From Collinsella aerofaciens (lineage in GTDB: Bacteria; Actinomycetota; Coriobacteriia; Coriobacteriales; Coriobacteriaceae), in NCBI RefSeq assembly GCF_020181355.1, contig NZ_CP084004.1:434001-498000 (forward strand): a stretch of DNA of 64,000 bases, written 5' to 3'. Shown one piece after another: positions 24,508 through 32,651 of this stretch (the stretch's first letter is position 1; every line of letters starts with the position of its first letter). Both the position numbers and the translations under genes were made by a program. Under the pieces are notes generated by a model. That model had not been told where the DNA came from, made no database searches, and saw only the letters and a list, made by a program, of their open reading frames with translations.

Positions 24508-25635
24508 TTACGCCGGCTTGAGCCCAAAGCACGCTCGGAGCGTATTCAGCAGAGCATCTTGCCTCTTTCGACGCGCCTCTACGCGATTCTGATATCGCTT
24601 ACCCATGCGTTGGTAAATGCGCCATGCGAGCGCTTCCATCGCTTCCATGTCGCAGAGCATTTCGTTGTTGACCGTCGCGACCTCGATTCCCATAGTAATC
24701 AAGCCCGTGTTGCGTTTTTCATCATGGACACGTCCCCTTCGAGAGGAATGACCCAGCTCACCGTTGTATTCCAGGTCAAACCGGGCTGTTTCCTGGTACG
24801 CATCGCAAACTGCATGCGGCATCCCCGAGATTGCCTGCGCGCGGTCATCGAACTCGATCTTGTAGTCGGTCTTAAAGGGACCGCAGGCAAATCCGCCATA
24901 GGAAAACGGAAGCGAAAACATGGCAAGCATGATGCACTCCATGGGTGAGCGCAGGTTTTCTGACAGGTAGGGACACAGGCGTAGCAGTTGTTTGGCCGCA
25001 CTCCCCTTGCATGCCGCAAGGTAATCTGCCAGGCGATCGGGCGTCAGCACCGGCTCGACTTCAAAGTAGCCCACGTCTGCCGGTTGGTCCTTGTCCTTTG
25101 CAAGTCTATTCGCAACAGGTGAGGTGTAGGGAGGCAGATACTTCCCGCGATCACTCAGTGAAATCTTGGAACACAGTTCCTGGGCCAGGGCAAACGCCTG
25201 GATACAGCCGACCTCGCGGGCGACGGCAACACAAAGGGCCTCGGGAGATAGGCTGCACACCCCCGATTCCACCTCTAGAATCGCGCCGGCAGGCAACCCG
25301 GAACACACGGACCAGTCCACGCCAGGCATACGGCGGCGCTGCGCCGCAGATCCCACCAGCAAGCAAAGATCTTCTTGCACCTCGCCGCTTTTGGCTCCAA
25401 TTCGCACCAGGTCGGGAAGATAGATATCCTCGGTCGAAGGCGATGACGTACACAGCACGCGGCACTCCTCCTCGGGCTCAAGGTCCTTCCAGCCGATGTA
25501 GCCCATCTGTCGGCGCTCGGCGCGCATCATGCGTAGCGCCGAGGCGCCTGTTAGGATTGCGGAAGCCGCTAGCTGCTCTTTTGTCGGTTTGTTGCACTGC
25601 CTGATTGTTACCGCCACACGAATCACCCCTACCAA
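24508..25635 (-). CDS. Hypothetical protein (possible nuclease-like C-terminus)
   Basis: A 375-residue protein not assigned to a family. The C-terminal third, RFDLEYNGELGHSS followed by D-KR-GLITMGIEV, has the spacing of a very-short-patch-repair/DUF559-like endonuclease core (Asp, Glu, His, Arg), but this is a weak resemblance. It overlaps the start of comF by 7 bases and is downstream of it on the same strand. Other start codons within the first 30 residues are possible. Confidence 0.6.
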   Translation of the reverse strand: MVGVIRVAVTIRQCNKPTKEQLAASAILTGASALRMMRAERRQMGYIGWKDLEPEEECRVLCTSSPSTEDIYLPDLVRIGAKSGEVQEDLCLLVGSAAQRRRMPGVDWSVCSGLPAGAILEVESGVCSLSPEALCVAVAREVGCIQAFALAQELCSKISLSDRGKYLPPYTSPVANRLAKDKDQPADVGYFEVEPVLTPDRLADYLAACKGSAAKQLLRLCPYLSENLRSPMECIMLAMFSLPFSYGGFACGPFKTDYKIEFDDRAQAISGMPHAVCDAYQETARFDLEYNGELGHSSRRGRVHDEKRNTGLITMGIEVATVNNEMLCDMEAMEALAWRIYQRMGKRYQNRVEARRKRQDALLNTLRACFGLKPA

Positions 25636-26435
25636 ACGCGTGCGATAGCAAGGCCATCAACGGCCGCGGCACCGGCGCGTTTGAGTTCCGCCGAAGCCGC
25701 TGCCATCGTCGCACCCGTGGTGATAACGTCGTCGATAAGCAGCAGGCGGCGGCCCCGCACGTCCTCAACGGTCTCGTACATGCCTCGGGCGCGTTCACGG
25801 CGTTCTTCACGACCGAGTTCACGCTGGTCGCCATGGCCGTACTTAACGAGGGCGTCGAGCAGCGGAACACCAGACAGCTCGCAAAATGGGCGCGCGATGG
25901 CTTCCATATGATCGAAACCGCGTCGCCGAAACGCCGCCGCCGTCGCGGGCACAAACACCACGGCATCGGCGCCGGACAACACACCGCCGTAGCGTTCGGG
26001 TGCCGCGACCTGGGCATGTAAGGCGGTGTCGTATAGCAGCTCTGCCAGATACGGCGCCAGACGTCGCTCGCCCGCGTCTTTGTACGCTTTAATGATCCGC
26101 GGCAGCGGATGCGTGTAAACGGCACATGCCAGGCACCGGTCGAGCGCTTCGGCCATCGCCGAAGACGCACCCTCGACCGAGCACTCGGTGCACAGCAAGT
26201 CTCCAAACGGGGCTCCGCATCGGGTGCAGCTATGCCGCGGGTCGATGAGTGCAAGCGCCGCCAAGCAGTCTTGGCAAATAAGCGCGCCGGAGCGCTCGCA
26301 GCCGGCGCATCGCGTGGGCGACAACGCCTCAAGCCCCTCGTGCGCCAACCGCTCGGCAAACGGTAGCAATTCGTCCGCAAACGGTAGGATGCCGGCACCT
26401 TGCAGGCATCCCAACACATTCAAATGTCTCTTCAC
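25629..26435 (-). CDS. comF: ComF family protein
   Basis: A 268-residue ComFC-like protein. The N-terminal half has zinc-type pairs CAGCERS, CQDCL, CTRCG and CTECS; the C-terminal half is a phosphoribosyltransferase-like domain with LLLIDDVITTGATM, the PRPP-binding loop. ComFC works with ComFA in uptake of transforming DNA; no ComFA is visible here. Monocistronic or with the next downstream gene. Confidence 0.9.
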   Translation of the reverse strand: MKRHLNVLGCLQGAGILPFADELLPFAERLAHEGLEALSPTRCAGCERSGALICQDCLAALALIDPRHSCTRCGAPFGDLLCTECSVEGASSAMAEALDRCLACAVYTHPLPRIIKAYKDAGERRLAPYLAELLYDTALHAQVAAPERYGGVLSGADAVVFVPATAAAFRRRGFDHMEAIARPFCELSGVPLLDALVKYGHGDQRELGREERRERARGMYETVEDVRGRRLLLIDDVITTGATMAAASAELKRAGAAAVDGLAIARVW

Positions 26436-26438
26436 GAC

Positions 26439-26474
26439 ACAACCCTCCCTACGCTCGGTCGCAGGGAGGGTTGT
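26439..26474 (-). terminator. Hairpin downstream of ricT
   Basis: ACAACCCTCCCT and AGGGAGGGTTGT are exact 12-bp arms. It lies between ricT and comF; no strong T-run, so possibly a rho-independent terminator of low T content. Confidence 0.6.
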
Positions 26475-26537
26475 TGATTCAGCGCTATGGTACCCCGACG
26501 CGTTTGGGGTCAGGCAGGTTAAATCCGTTTGCGGGCG

Positions 26538-28241
26538 CTATTCGCCGGTGGGCGGTTGCGGTGCGGACGAGTTTTGGGTCGAGCCCTCGCCACCATCCTG
26601 GCGCGGCTTGCGGGAACGGCGACGGCGACGGCGCTTTTGACCCTGGTCGGCCGAACCCTCGCCACCACGATCGTCGCGCGACTCGCGTTCATCGCGAGCA
26701 GCGCCGCGCGCGGCCTTGGCGGCCGCCCCTCCGCCATCTCCGGGGCGACGGCGCGTGACCTTGACCTCGCCATCCGAGACCTGATCGGCCACGGAGGGCA
26801 CCGAAGGCTTTTGCTGCGCGCCCGAGGAATGGCGACGACGCGGACGCGGGGTGCGCTCGTCATCGTTGCGCTGCTTGCCACCCTTGTCGGCAGGCGTATC
26901 GGAACCCGAACCACCCTTGGGGGCGGCGACGGCTTCGCGAGCGGCTGCGGCGCGGAAGGCGTCCTCGCGCTCCTCGCTCGACAGATGACGGCGGCGGCGA
27001 CGGCGCGTGGGATTCATGCCACCGCCGCGGTTTTGCTGCTGGGGCTGCTGAGCCTCGCGCTCGCGGGGGGAATTCTTGCCTGCGGGAGCGGCCTCGCCGG
27101 TATCGCCCGAACCCGAGCGCTTGCGGCGGCGACGTCCACCGGCAGCCTCCTCGGCCTCGGGTGCCTCGGCCTTGCCGCGACCCTTACCGCGGCCGCGACC
27201 CTCGCCCTGGCTCTGACCCGCACGGGTATCGGCGTCCGCATCGCGACGGCGGCGCTTGGGCATCGTCGTCCCCGCCAGACGGTCGGCGCTCGACAGGCCA
27301 TCGCCCACGTCGACGCCGTTCTCGCGGTCGAGCTCCATAAGCGCCAAGCGCATCTCGGGCGACTCGATACGCTCGAGCACATCGCGCGTCACGCAGTCGG
27401 GGCGGCAGTTGCAGCCCTGCTCGGCGGCCTTCTTTTTACAGCCCTCCGAGCAGGTCATGTCGGCCAGGTTGACCTTAAAGACTTTGCCGTTCTCCAGGCG
27501 CAACACCAGCTGCTCACGCGGCGTGTCATATTCCTGGATACGCGCCTTGCCAAGCGGCGTATCGATAAGCGTCTTCTTTTTGGGCGCGCGGCTCTTAAAG
27601 TCCTTGTACGCCTCGAACTCGTAGCGCAGGCAGCACATCAGGCGGCCGCAGACGCCGCTAATTTTGGACGAGTTGAGCGGCAGGTCCTGCTCTTTTGCCA
27701 TGCGAATCGAAACCGGCTCAAACTGTCCGCCAAAGCGCGTGCAGCAGAGCTCCTGGCCGCACTGGGCATAGCCGCCCACCAGGCGGGTCTCGTCACGCAC
27801 GCCGATCTGGCGCATGTCGACGCGAATGTGCAGCGTCGAGGACAGGTCCTTGACGAGCTGACGGAAATCGACGCGCTCCTCGGCAGCAAAGTAGAACACA
27901 GCCTTCTCGCCGCCAAACAGGTACTCGACGCCGACCGGCTTCATCTCGAGGTCGAGCTCCTTGACCAGACGGCGGAAGTCGACCATGGCCTCGTCACCCT
28001 GGATAGCCAGGTCGTCGGCAAGCTGCAGGTCGATGTCGCTCGCTACGCGCAACACGGGCTTGAGCGGCTGACCGATTTCGTCGAGCGGCACCTCGAAGGG
28101 ATCGGCCGTGACCAGGCCGATCTCGGTTCCGCGCTCGGTGGAGCAGATAGCATAATCGGCCTCGAGGATATCCAGATCCTGTGGGTCGAACCACAGGTCG
28201 CGCGAGGCGTAGGTAAACTTAACGGGTACGACTAACGGCAT
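26538..28241 (-). CDS. ricT: PSP1-domain protein RicT/YaaT with long basic tail
   Basis: A 567-residue protein. Residues ~1-290 are the PSP1 domain of RicT (YaaT): FVVPVKF-like start, EYLFGGEKAVFYFAAEERVDFR, RMRQIGVRDE, CGQELCCTRF and GVCGRLMCCLRYE, whose Cys residues hold an Fe-S cluster in the Ric complex controlling RNase Y and development in Bacillus. Residues ~300-567 form a disordered Arg/Gly/Ala-rich tail (RRRRRR, KRRRRRSRK), absent in Bacillus, likely binding RNA. It overlaps holB by 10 bases. Confidence 0.9.
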   Translation of the reverse strand: MPLVVPVKFTYASRDLWFDPQDLDILEADYAICSTERGTEIGLVTADPFEVPLDEIGQPLKPVLRVASDIDLQLADDLAIQGDEAMVDFRRLVKELDLEMKPVGVEYLFGGEKAVFYFAAEERVDFRQLVKDLSSTLHIRVDMRQIGVRDETRLVGGYAQCGQELCCTRFGGQFEPVSIRMAKEQDLPLNSSKISGVCGRLMCCLRYEFEAYKDFKSRAPKKKTLIDTPLGKARIQEYDTPREQLVLRLENGKVFKVNLADMTCSEGCKKKAAEQGCNCRPDCVTRDVLERIESPEMRLALMELDRENGVDVGDGLSSADRLAGTTMPKRRRRDADADTRAGQSQGEGRGRGKGRGKAEAPEAEEAAGGRRRRKRSGSGDTGEAAPAGKNSPREREAQQPQQQNRGGGMNPTRRRRRRHLSSEEREDAFRAAAAREAVAAPKGGSGSDTPADKGGKQRNDDERTPRPRRRHSSGAQQKPSVPSVADQVSDGEVKVTRRRPGDGGGAAAKAARGAARDERESRDDRGGEGSADQGQKRRRRRRSRKPRQDGGEGSTQNSSAPQPPTGE

Positions 28242-29359
28242 TTCAGTGCCTTCCTGATATCGAACAGCATGACCTCGATGGCCAGCTGGGGAGTAACGTT
28301 TCTGGCGATGTTGCGCTCAGCGGTCGCGACTGCCTCGAGCGCCCGGGTGGCACCCGCAACATTCGTCGCCGCGGCAAGCCGCCCGATCGTGTCGCGCACG
28401 TCCTCGTTCACAACGTCTGCCGCCTCATCCTGAAGTGTCAGCAGCACGTCGCGCATGAGCGTCCGCGCGCTCGCCAGCGCTTCCATGATACCCGAACGCT
28501 CGCGCGCGTTGAGTTCGCGCTTGTTGCGGTCCTCAAGCTGCTTCAATGCTCCACGCGACAGGTAGTCGGCATTTTGCTCGAGCACCTTTTCCTGCGTGGA
28601 CTTGACCTCGGCGAGCGGCGCCTTGACGGCGACGATGAGTGACTTGGCGCGGCTGAGCACGTCGGCCTCGTCGGCAGCGATGAGCGAGTCGATGGCGCGG
28701 ACCATCTGACGACGGGCGTCCTGGCGCTCGGCGCTCTTGAGAAACTCGATGCCACGCGTGGGGCTTCCCGCCACAGCGACGGCCATGCGGCAACGCGCAG
28801 GGTCCTGACCGGTGGCGCGGCTCACGGCCTGCGCGGCCACAGTGGGCGACACCAGCCGAAACGGTACGCACTGGCAACGGCTCACGATGGTGGGCAGCAT
28901 CACGTCGGCCGAGGTGCCCAACAGGATGAACATGACGCCCTCGGGCGGTTCCTCGAGCGTTTTGAGCAGCGCGTTGGCGGTGTTGGCGCGCAGCTGCTCG
29001 GCACGGTCGATGATGTAGACCTTTGCCTTGGCGCGGATGGGCGCCAAGGGCACGTCGTCGAGCAGCTCGCGGGTCTGCGCGATGAGGTAGCCCGTAGCAC
29101 TTTCGGGGGTGTAATAGTGCACGTCGGGATGCGTATGGCGGGCGACGCGCACGCAGCTGTCGCACGAGCCACAGCCGTCCCGCTCGCACAGGAATGCCTG
29201 GGCAAGCGCCCATGCGGCGTCGAGCTTACCGGCGCCGGAAGCGCCCAAGAACAGGTAGGCGTGCGATGCGCGGCCGCTTGCGATGGCGTTGGTCAAAAAA
29301 TCGCGCACGCGCTGTTGGGTGTCGAGCTTGGCCAGCAGGCTTGTCTGCGCGGGGGCCAT
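28232..29359 (-). CDS. holB: DNA polymerase III subunit delta'
   Basis: A 375-residue clamp-loader subunit. FLGASGAGKLDAA is the P-loop; CERDGCGSCDSC is the zinc site; KVYIIDRAEQL is Walker-B-like (DEAD-like Asp in IID); NALLKTLEEPP is the hallmark of delta'/gamma; and TIVSRCQ is the SRC motif. Start ATG 29359 is one base after the tmk stop, with AGGAGG inside the end of tmk, so the two are translationally coupled. A longer in-frame reading would overlap tmk. Confidence 0.95.
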   Translation of the reverse strand: MAPAQTSLLAKLDTQQRVRDFLTNAIASGRASHAYLFLGASGAGKLDAAWALAQAFLCERDGCGSCDSCVRVARHTHPDVHYYTPESATGYLIAQTRELLDDVPLAPIRAKAKVYIIDRAEQLRANTANALLKTLEEPPEGVMFILLGTSADVMLPTIVSRCQCVPFRLVSPTVAAQAVSRATGQDPARCRMAVAVAGSPTRGIEFLKSAERQDARRQMVRAIDSLIAADEADVLSRAKSLIVAVKAPLAEVKSTQEKVLEQNADYLSRGALKQLEDRNKRELNARERSGIMEALASARTLMRDVLLTLQDEAADVVNEDVRDTIGRLAAATNVAGATRALEAVATAERNIARNVTPQLAIEVMLFDIRKALKCR

Positions 29360-29360
29360 G

Positions 29361-30044
29361 TTACTCGGCCTCCTGGGCAAGCGCGGCGGCGACGGCATCT
29401 TGGGGGACATCGAGGCCATACGCACGAACCAGCTCGACCGTCTGCGCGAAGACGTCTGCGATCGACGCAGTGGCGTCGATGAGCTTCACGCGGTCTGGCT
29501 CCTCGGCAGCAATGGAACAAAATCCCTGATAAACGCGCTCCTGGAAGGCCATGCCCTTTGCCTCCATGCGATCCGCCGCACCGCGGGCCGCCATGCGCAG
29601 CGCCGCCTGCTCGGGCGTGATGTGATAGACGAGCGTGAGCGCCGGATGCGTACCGGTGACAGCCAGGTTGTTGGCATCGCGCACCATCTGACGGTCGAGG
29701 CCATCGGCAAACGCCTGGTAGCAGGTCGTGGAATCGTAGAAACGGTCGCACAGGACCACCTTGCCGGCAGCGAGGGCGGGAGCTATGACCTCATGCACCA
29801 ACTGAGCGCGTGCCGCCTCGTAGAGCAGCAGCTCGCAGGTGTCGCCCATCGCCGTATTGGCAGGGTCGAGCAGCAGGGCGCGGATCTTTTCGCTGATGGC
29901 GGTACCGCCCGGCTCGCGCAGGCTCACAACCTGGTAACCAGCGAGCTCGAGCGCACGGGCAAGTAGGCGCGCCTGCGTGGACTTGCCGGCGCCGTCGACG
30001 CCCTCGAGCGTGATAAAGCTATGTTGAGCGGGCTCAAAAGCCAT
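29361..30044 (-). CDS. tmk: Thymidylate kinase
   Basis: A 227-residue dTMP kinase. FITLEGVDGAGKSTQ is the P-loop; REPGGTAISEKIR is the DR-like motif (Arg/Glu); LCDRFYDSTTCYQ is the conserved DRY-type loop. It makes dTDP for DNA synthesis. Start ATG 30044 has AAGGGG upstream; residues before it are not conserved. First of the tmk-holB-ricT operon. Confidence 0.95.
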   Translation of the reverse strand: MAFEPAQHSFITLEGVDGAGKSTQARLLARALELAGYQVVSLREPGGTAISEKIRALLLDPANTAMGDTCELLLYEAARAQLVHEVIAPALAAGKVVLCDRFYDSTTCYQAFADGLDRQMVRDANNLAVTGTHPALTLVYHITPEQAALRMAARGAADRMEAKGMAFQERVYQGFCSIAAEEPDRVKLIDATASIADVFAQTVELVRAYGLDVPQDAVAAALAQEAE

Positions 30045-30132
30045 GGGCGCATCCCCTTCCCACAAGGCGCGAAAGTGCAAGTTATAGCAACCAAGCCATG
30101 ATACCCCAGCGTCCGGCGCACCCCAAATCCCA

Positions 30133-30218
30133 CCTAGTCATTGGGGACGTTCTTAAATGACTAGGCGACAGTTAGGGACGTTCCTAAAGTGCCGGCCGGA
30201 AAGGAATGTCCCTAACTG
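30133..30218. repeat. Two extragenic palindromes with GGGACGTTC
   Basis: CCTAGTCATT / AATGACTAGG (30133-30165) and CAGTTAGGGACGTTCC / GGAATGTCCCTAACTG (30169-30184, 30203-30218, one mismatch). They lie between the tmk promoter region and repeat R1; no gene is present. Confidence 0.8.
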
Positions 30219-30231
30219 CCGACCCTCTAAG

Positions 30232-30294
30232 TTGCGGTGAAATAGGGACTGAATACGCCTTCTAACAGCAAATACAATCCCTATTTCACCGCAA
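30232..30294. repeat. 63-bp palindromic repeat R, copy 1
   Basis: Arms TTGCGGTGAAATAGGGA (30232-30248) and its exact complement (30278-30294), with a 29-nt spacer. A second copy of identical length and arms is at 32521-32583, its spacer matching at about 21 of 29 positions. It ends two bases before the stop of the lipoprotein gene. Confidence 0.92.
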
Positions 30295-30295
30295 G

Positions 30296-31369
30296 TTAGG
30301 AGTGGGCGCGGGCGTTGATAGCGAAGGAAATGTCGCGCTCGAGGGCTAAGGCTTGCTCGCGTTCGAGGTCTTGGGTGAGGATTGCCAGCACGTAGGGGCG
30401 CTCGGTGTAGACGATTGCGGCATCGTGCTGAGCATTCGCCAGGCTGCCCGTTTTGTGCGCGACCAAAACGCCGCCGGGAACGCCCTCGACAATACCGCGC
30501 GCGTCTTCCTGCGCCAGCAGATATCCGCGCGCTCGCTCGCACAGCTCGGGCGTCGCGATTGTCCCCGCCGCCAGCCGCTGCAACACGGCCGCAGCATCAC
30601 GAGCGCTCGTATAGTTCTCGCGACCTTGTGCCTGGGCCTCGGTGTCCATCATCAAACGAGCGAGCACGGTCTGGGTCAACCCCAATGCGGCACACGTTTC
30701 GTTGACCGTATCCATGCCAAGTCTGCCGATAACAAGGTTCGCTGCCACGTTATCGCTCTGGGCGATCATAGCGTGCAGCAGCTCGTCAATACTGTACGAC
30801 ACACCCGCACCGCGCGACTGAATGTTGCCGCTGCCACCCACGATATCCTGTTGCGTTACCGTTATCTGCTCGTCGAGGGACAGCTCGCCCGCCGTCACGG
30901 TCTCGAGCGCACAAGCGAGAATGGGAAGCTTGATGATGCTTGCCGCCACATGTCGCGCGTCCGGCGCCACAGCGACTTCACCATCGAGCGACGCGAACGT
31001 TTGAGGATCAAGCGCCACGGCGTAAACCGAGACGGAATCGCCATACGACTCGACCAGGGCCTCGATATCTTGCTGAATGGCGGCGATCCAAGAAGACTTA
31101 GGGGCGGCCGTCGCTTTTGTCGCGGATGACCGCTTTGACGTTTGTTTGGCAGGGACAGCGGAGCCCTCAGCCTCGTTGCGGCGCGCGGCACAACCGCCGA
31201 GACTCATCACCGAGGCAAGCGCTCCGGTCAACATCCCGGCACAAAACACTCGACGCGAGCAATCGCGCGCAGTGAGGGGTGCATCCCCCGGCGGGAACCG
31301 GAACGCCTCCACGTTTTCGCCGCCACCCCGACCTTGCTCGCCGCAGTACACAGACTCACTCCCCACCAT
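30296..31369 (-). CDS. Beta-lactamase-like (class A fold) Tat lipoprotein
   Basis: A 357-residue serine hydrolase related to class A beta-lactamases and D-Ala-D-Ala carboxypeptidases. Catalytic motifs are SIIK (Ser/Lys), AQSDN (SDN) and HKTGS (KTG). The N-terminus contains SRRVFCAGMLTGALASV and the lipobox LGGC, a twin-arginine lipoprotein signal; tatA and tatC lie further along the same strand (36421-37796). It may act on peptidoglycan or beta-lactams outside the cell. The omega-loop Glu is not certain. Start at 31369 gives a rather long region before the signal. Confidence 0.85.
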   Translation of the reverse strand: MVGSESVYCGEQGRGGGENVEAFRFPPGDAPLTARDCSRRVFCAGMLTGALASVMSLGGCAARRNEAEGSAVPAKQTSKRSSATKATAAPKSSWIAAIQQDIEALVESYGDSVSVYAVALDPQTFASLDGEVAVAPDARHVAASIIKLPILACALETVTAGELSLDEQITVTQQDIVGGSGNIQSRGAGVSYSIDELLHAMIAQSDNVAANLVIGRLGMDTVNETCAALGLTQTVLARLMMDTEAQAQGRENYTSARDAAAVLQRLAAGTIATPELCERARGYLLAQEDARGIVEGVPGGVLVAHKTGSLANAQHDAAIVYTERPYVLAILTQDLEREQALALERDISFAINARAHS

Positions 31370-31552
31370 CGCATTCTACCGAGCCGTCGATAAACGGCCG
31401 CGCCGGACACCCAGCACGCCGCACTCATTGTGACGCATGCGACAGGGCTTGCGCGACATGATCATCCTCACATAACCAGTTGGGTCGGCGCGGCCCAACC
31501 GCACCTGAACCACCTTATAATCTAGCCAACACATCGAATGGAAGGAACCATC

Positions 31553-32500
31553 ATGCCCCGGTTTTGTACCCATTGCGGCAAGCTTCTGAATGACGACGAG
31601 CGTTTTTGCACCAGCTGCGGAACGCCGGTAACCGATGATGGCCAGGCCTCTCAGTCGCAAGAGAATGCGCAGGCGGACGTGACCGTGCAGTCCGCCCATC
31701 AGCCCGCGCCCGCTCCCCAGCCCGAAGTCGGCACGACGCAGCAATGGGCGACGCCAGCCGGCTCCGCGCCGCAGCAGCCCATACCGACCGCCGCTCCGCA
31801 GGCCGGTGCTCCCGCTGCGCCCAAAAACAACAACGCTCTGCTTATCGGCATCATCGCCGTACTGGTCGTCGTGATTATCGCGCTGGTCGCATTCTTTATG
31901 ATCGGACCGTTCAACAAGAACGCCGACGATTCCAAGGGCACAACCATCGAGAAGGTCAAGATCGACCACGATGACGACGATATGTCCGTCAAGGGCGACC
32001 CCAACAAGCTTGACGATGATGACGATGACGCCCGCGATGCCGCCACCATCAGCGAGCAGAACGTCTACGACCAGCTGAGCTCCTACTACAGCAGGCTCTC
32101 CGATCTTGATCAGCAGGTTCGCGACTGCGCTACCACGTTTAACACGTACTATCTCAAGGATGACCGCAGCTCGCGTCAGTCGGCCAGCGATGCCGCCGAG
32201 GCGCTCGAGGATCAGATCGGCGACCTCAAGGACGAGGTCGAGGACCTGGATGTTCCCATCGACTCGCAGAACTACAGCTCGTGGAAAGATATCATCACGC
32301 TCTACGACGACTTGGAGAATCGCATTGACGTCATTTGCGATGCCTGGGAGATCAGCCTTGAATACTCCAGCCCCGCCAACCACAAGGACGAGATCGTGGC
32401 GCCGCTGGCGCGCGACAACGTAGCGGGCACCAACGACAACAAATACCGTCTGGACTTTGAGGACCGCTACCCCGGCGCCGCACCCGTCGAGGTGAAATAA
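31553..32500 (+). CDS. Zinc-ribbon membrane protein
   Basis: A 315-residue protein. The N-terminus MPRFCTHCGKLL plus CTSCGTPV is a zinc ribbon (residues 5-27); then a Pro/Gln/Ala-rich linker; a single membrane segment at ~98-120; a very acidic stretch (DHDDDD, LDDDDDD); and an extracellular helical C-terminal domain of ~150 residues. Proteins of this layout are common in Gram-positive bacteria with unknown job. Start ATG 31553 has GGAAGGA upstream. Confidence 0.8.
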   Translation: MPRFCTHCGKLLNDDERFCTSCGTPVTDDGQASQSQENAQADVTVQSAHQPAPAPQPEVGTTQQWATPAGSAPQQPIPTAAPQAGAPAAPKNNNALLIGIIAVLVVVIIALVAFFMIGPFNKNADDSKGTTIEKVKIDHDDDDMSVKGDPNKLDDDDDDARDAATISEQNVYDQLSSYYSRLSDLDQQVRDCATTFNTYYLKDDRSSRQSASDAAEALEDQIGDLKDEVEDLDVPIDSQNYSSWKDIITLYDDLENRIDVICDAWEISLEYSSPANHKDEIVAPLARDNVAGTNDNKYRLDFEDRYPGAAPVEVK

Positions 32501-32520
32501 TCCCAACAACTGATCAAAAC

Positions 32521-32583
32521 TTGCGGTGAAATAGGGATTGATTAGGCCTTTTGCCAGCAAAAACAGTCCCTATTTCACCGCAA
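32521..32583. repeat. 63-bp palindromic repeat R, copy 2
   Basis: Arms TTGCGGTGAAATAGGGA (32521-32537) and its complement (32567-32583); see the copy at 30232-30294. A 14-bp perfect GC-rich hairpin (GGGGCCGGGCGCGC, 32593-32630) follows and may end topA transcription. Confidence 0.92.
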
Positions 32584-32651
32584 CTTAGAAGTGGGGCCGG
32601 GCGCGCATTTGCATTTGCGCGCCCGGCCCCGCCGTGTCTATATGTGCTCGG

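Noticed and set aside
26529-28235. 568-codon open frame on the plus strand opposite ricT
   Set aside because: Shadow frame produced by the high GC third positions and the Arg-rich tail; hydrophobic low-complexity product without motifs.
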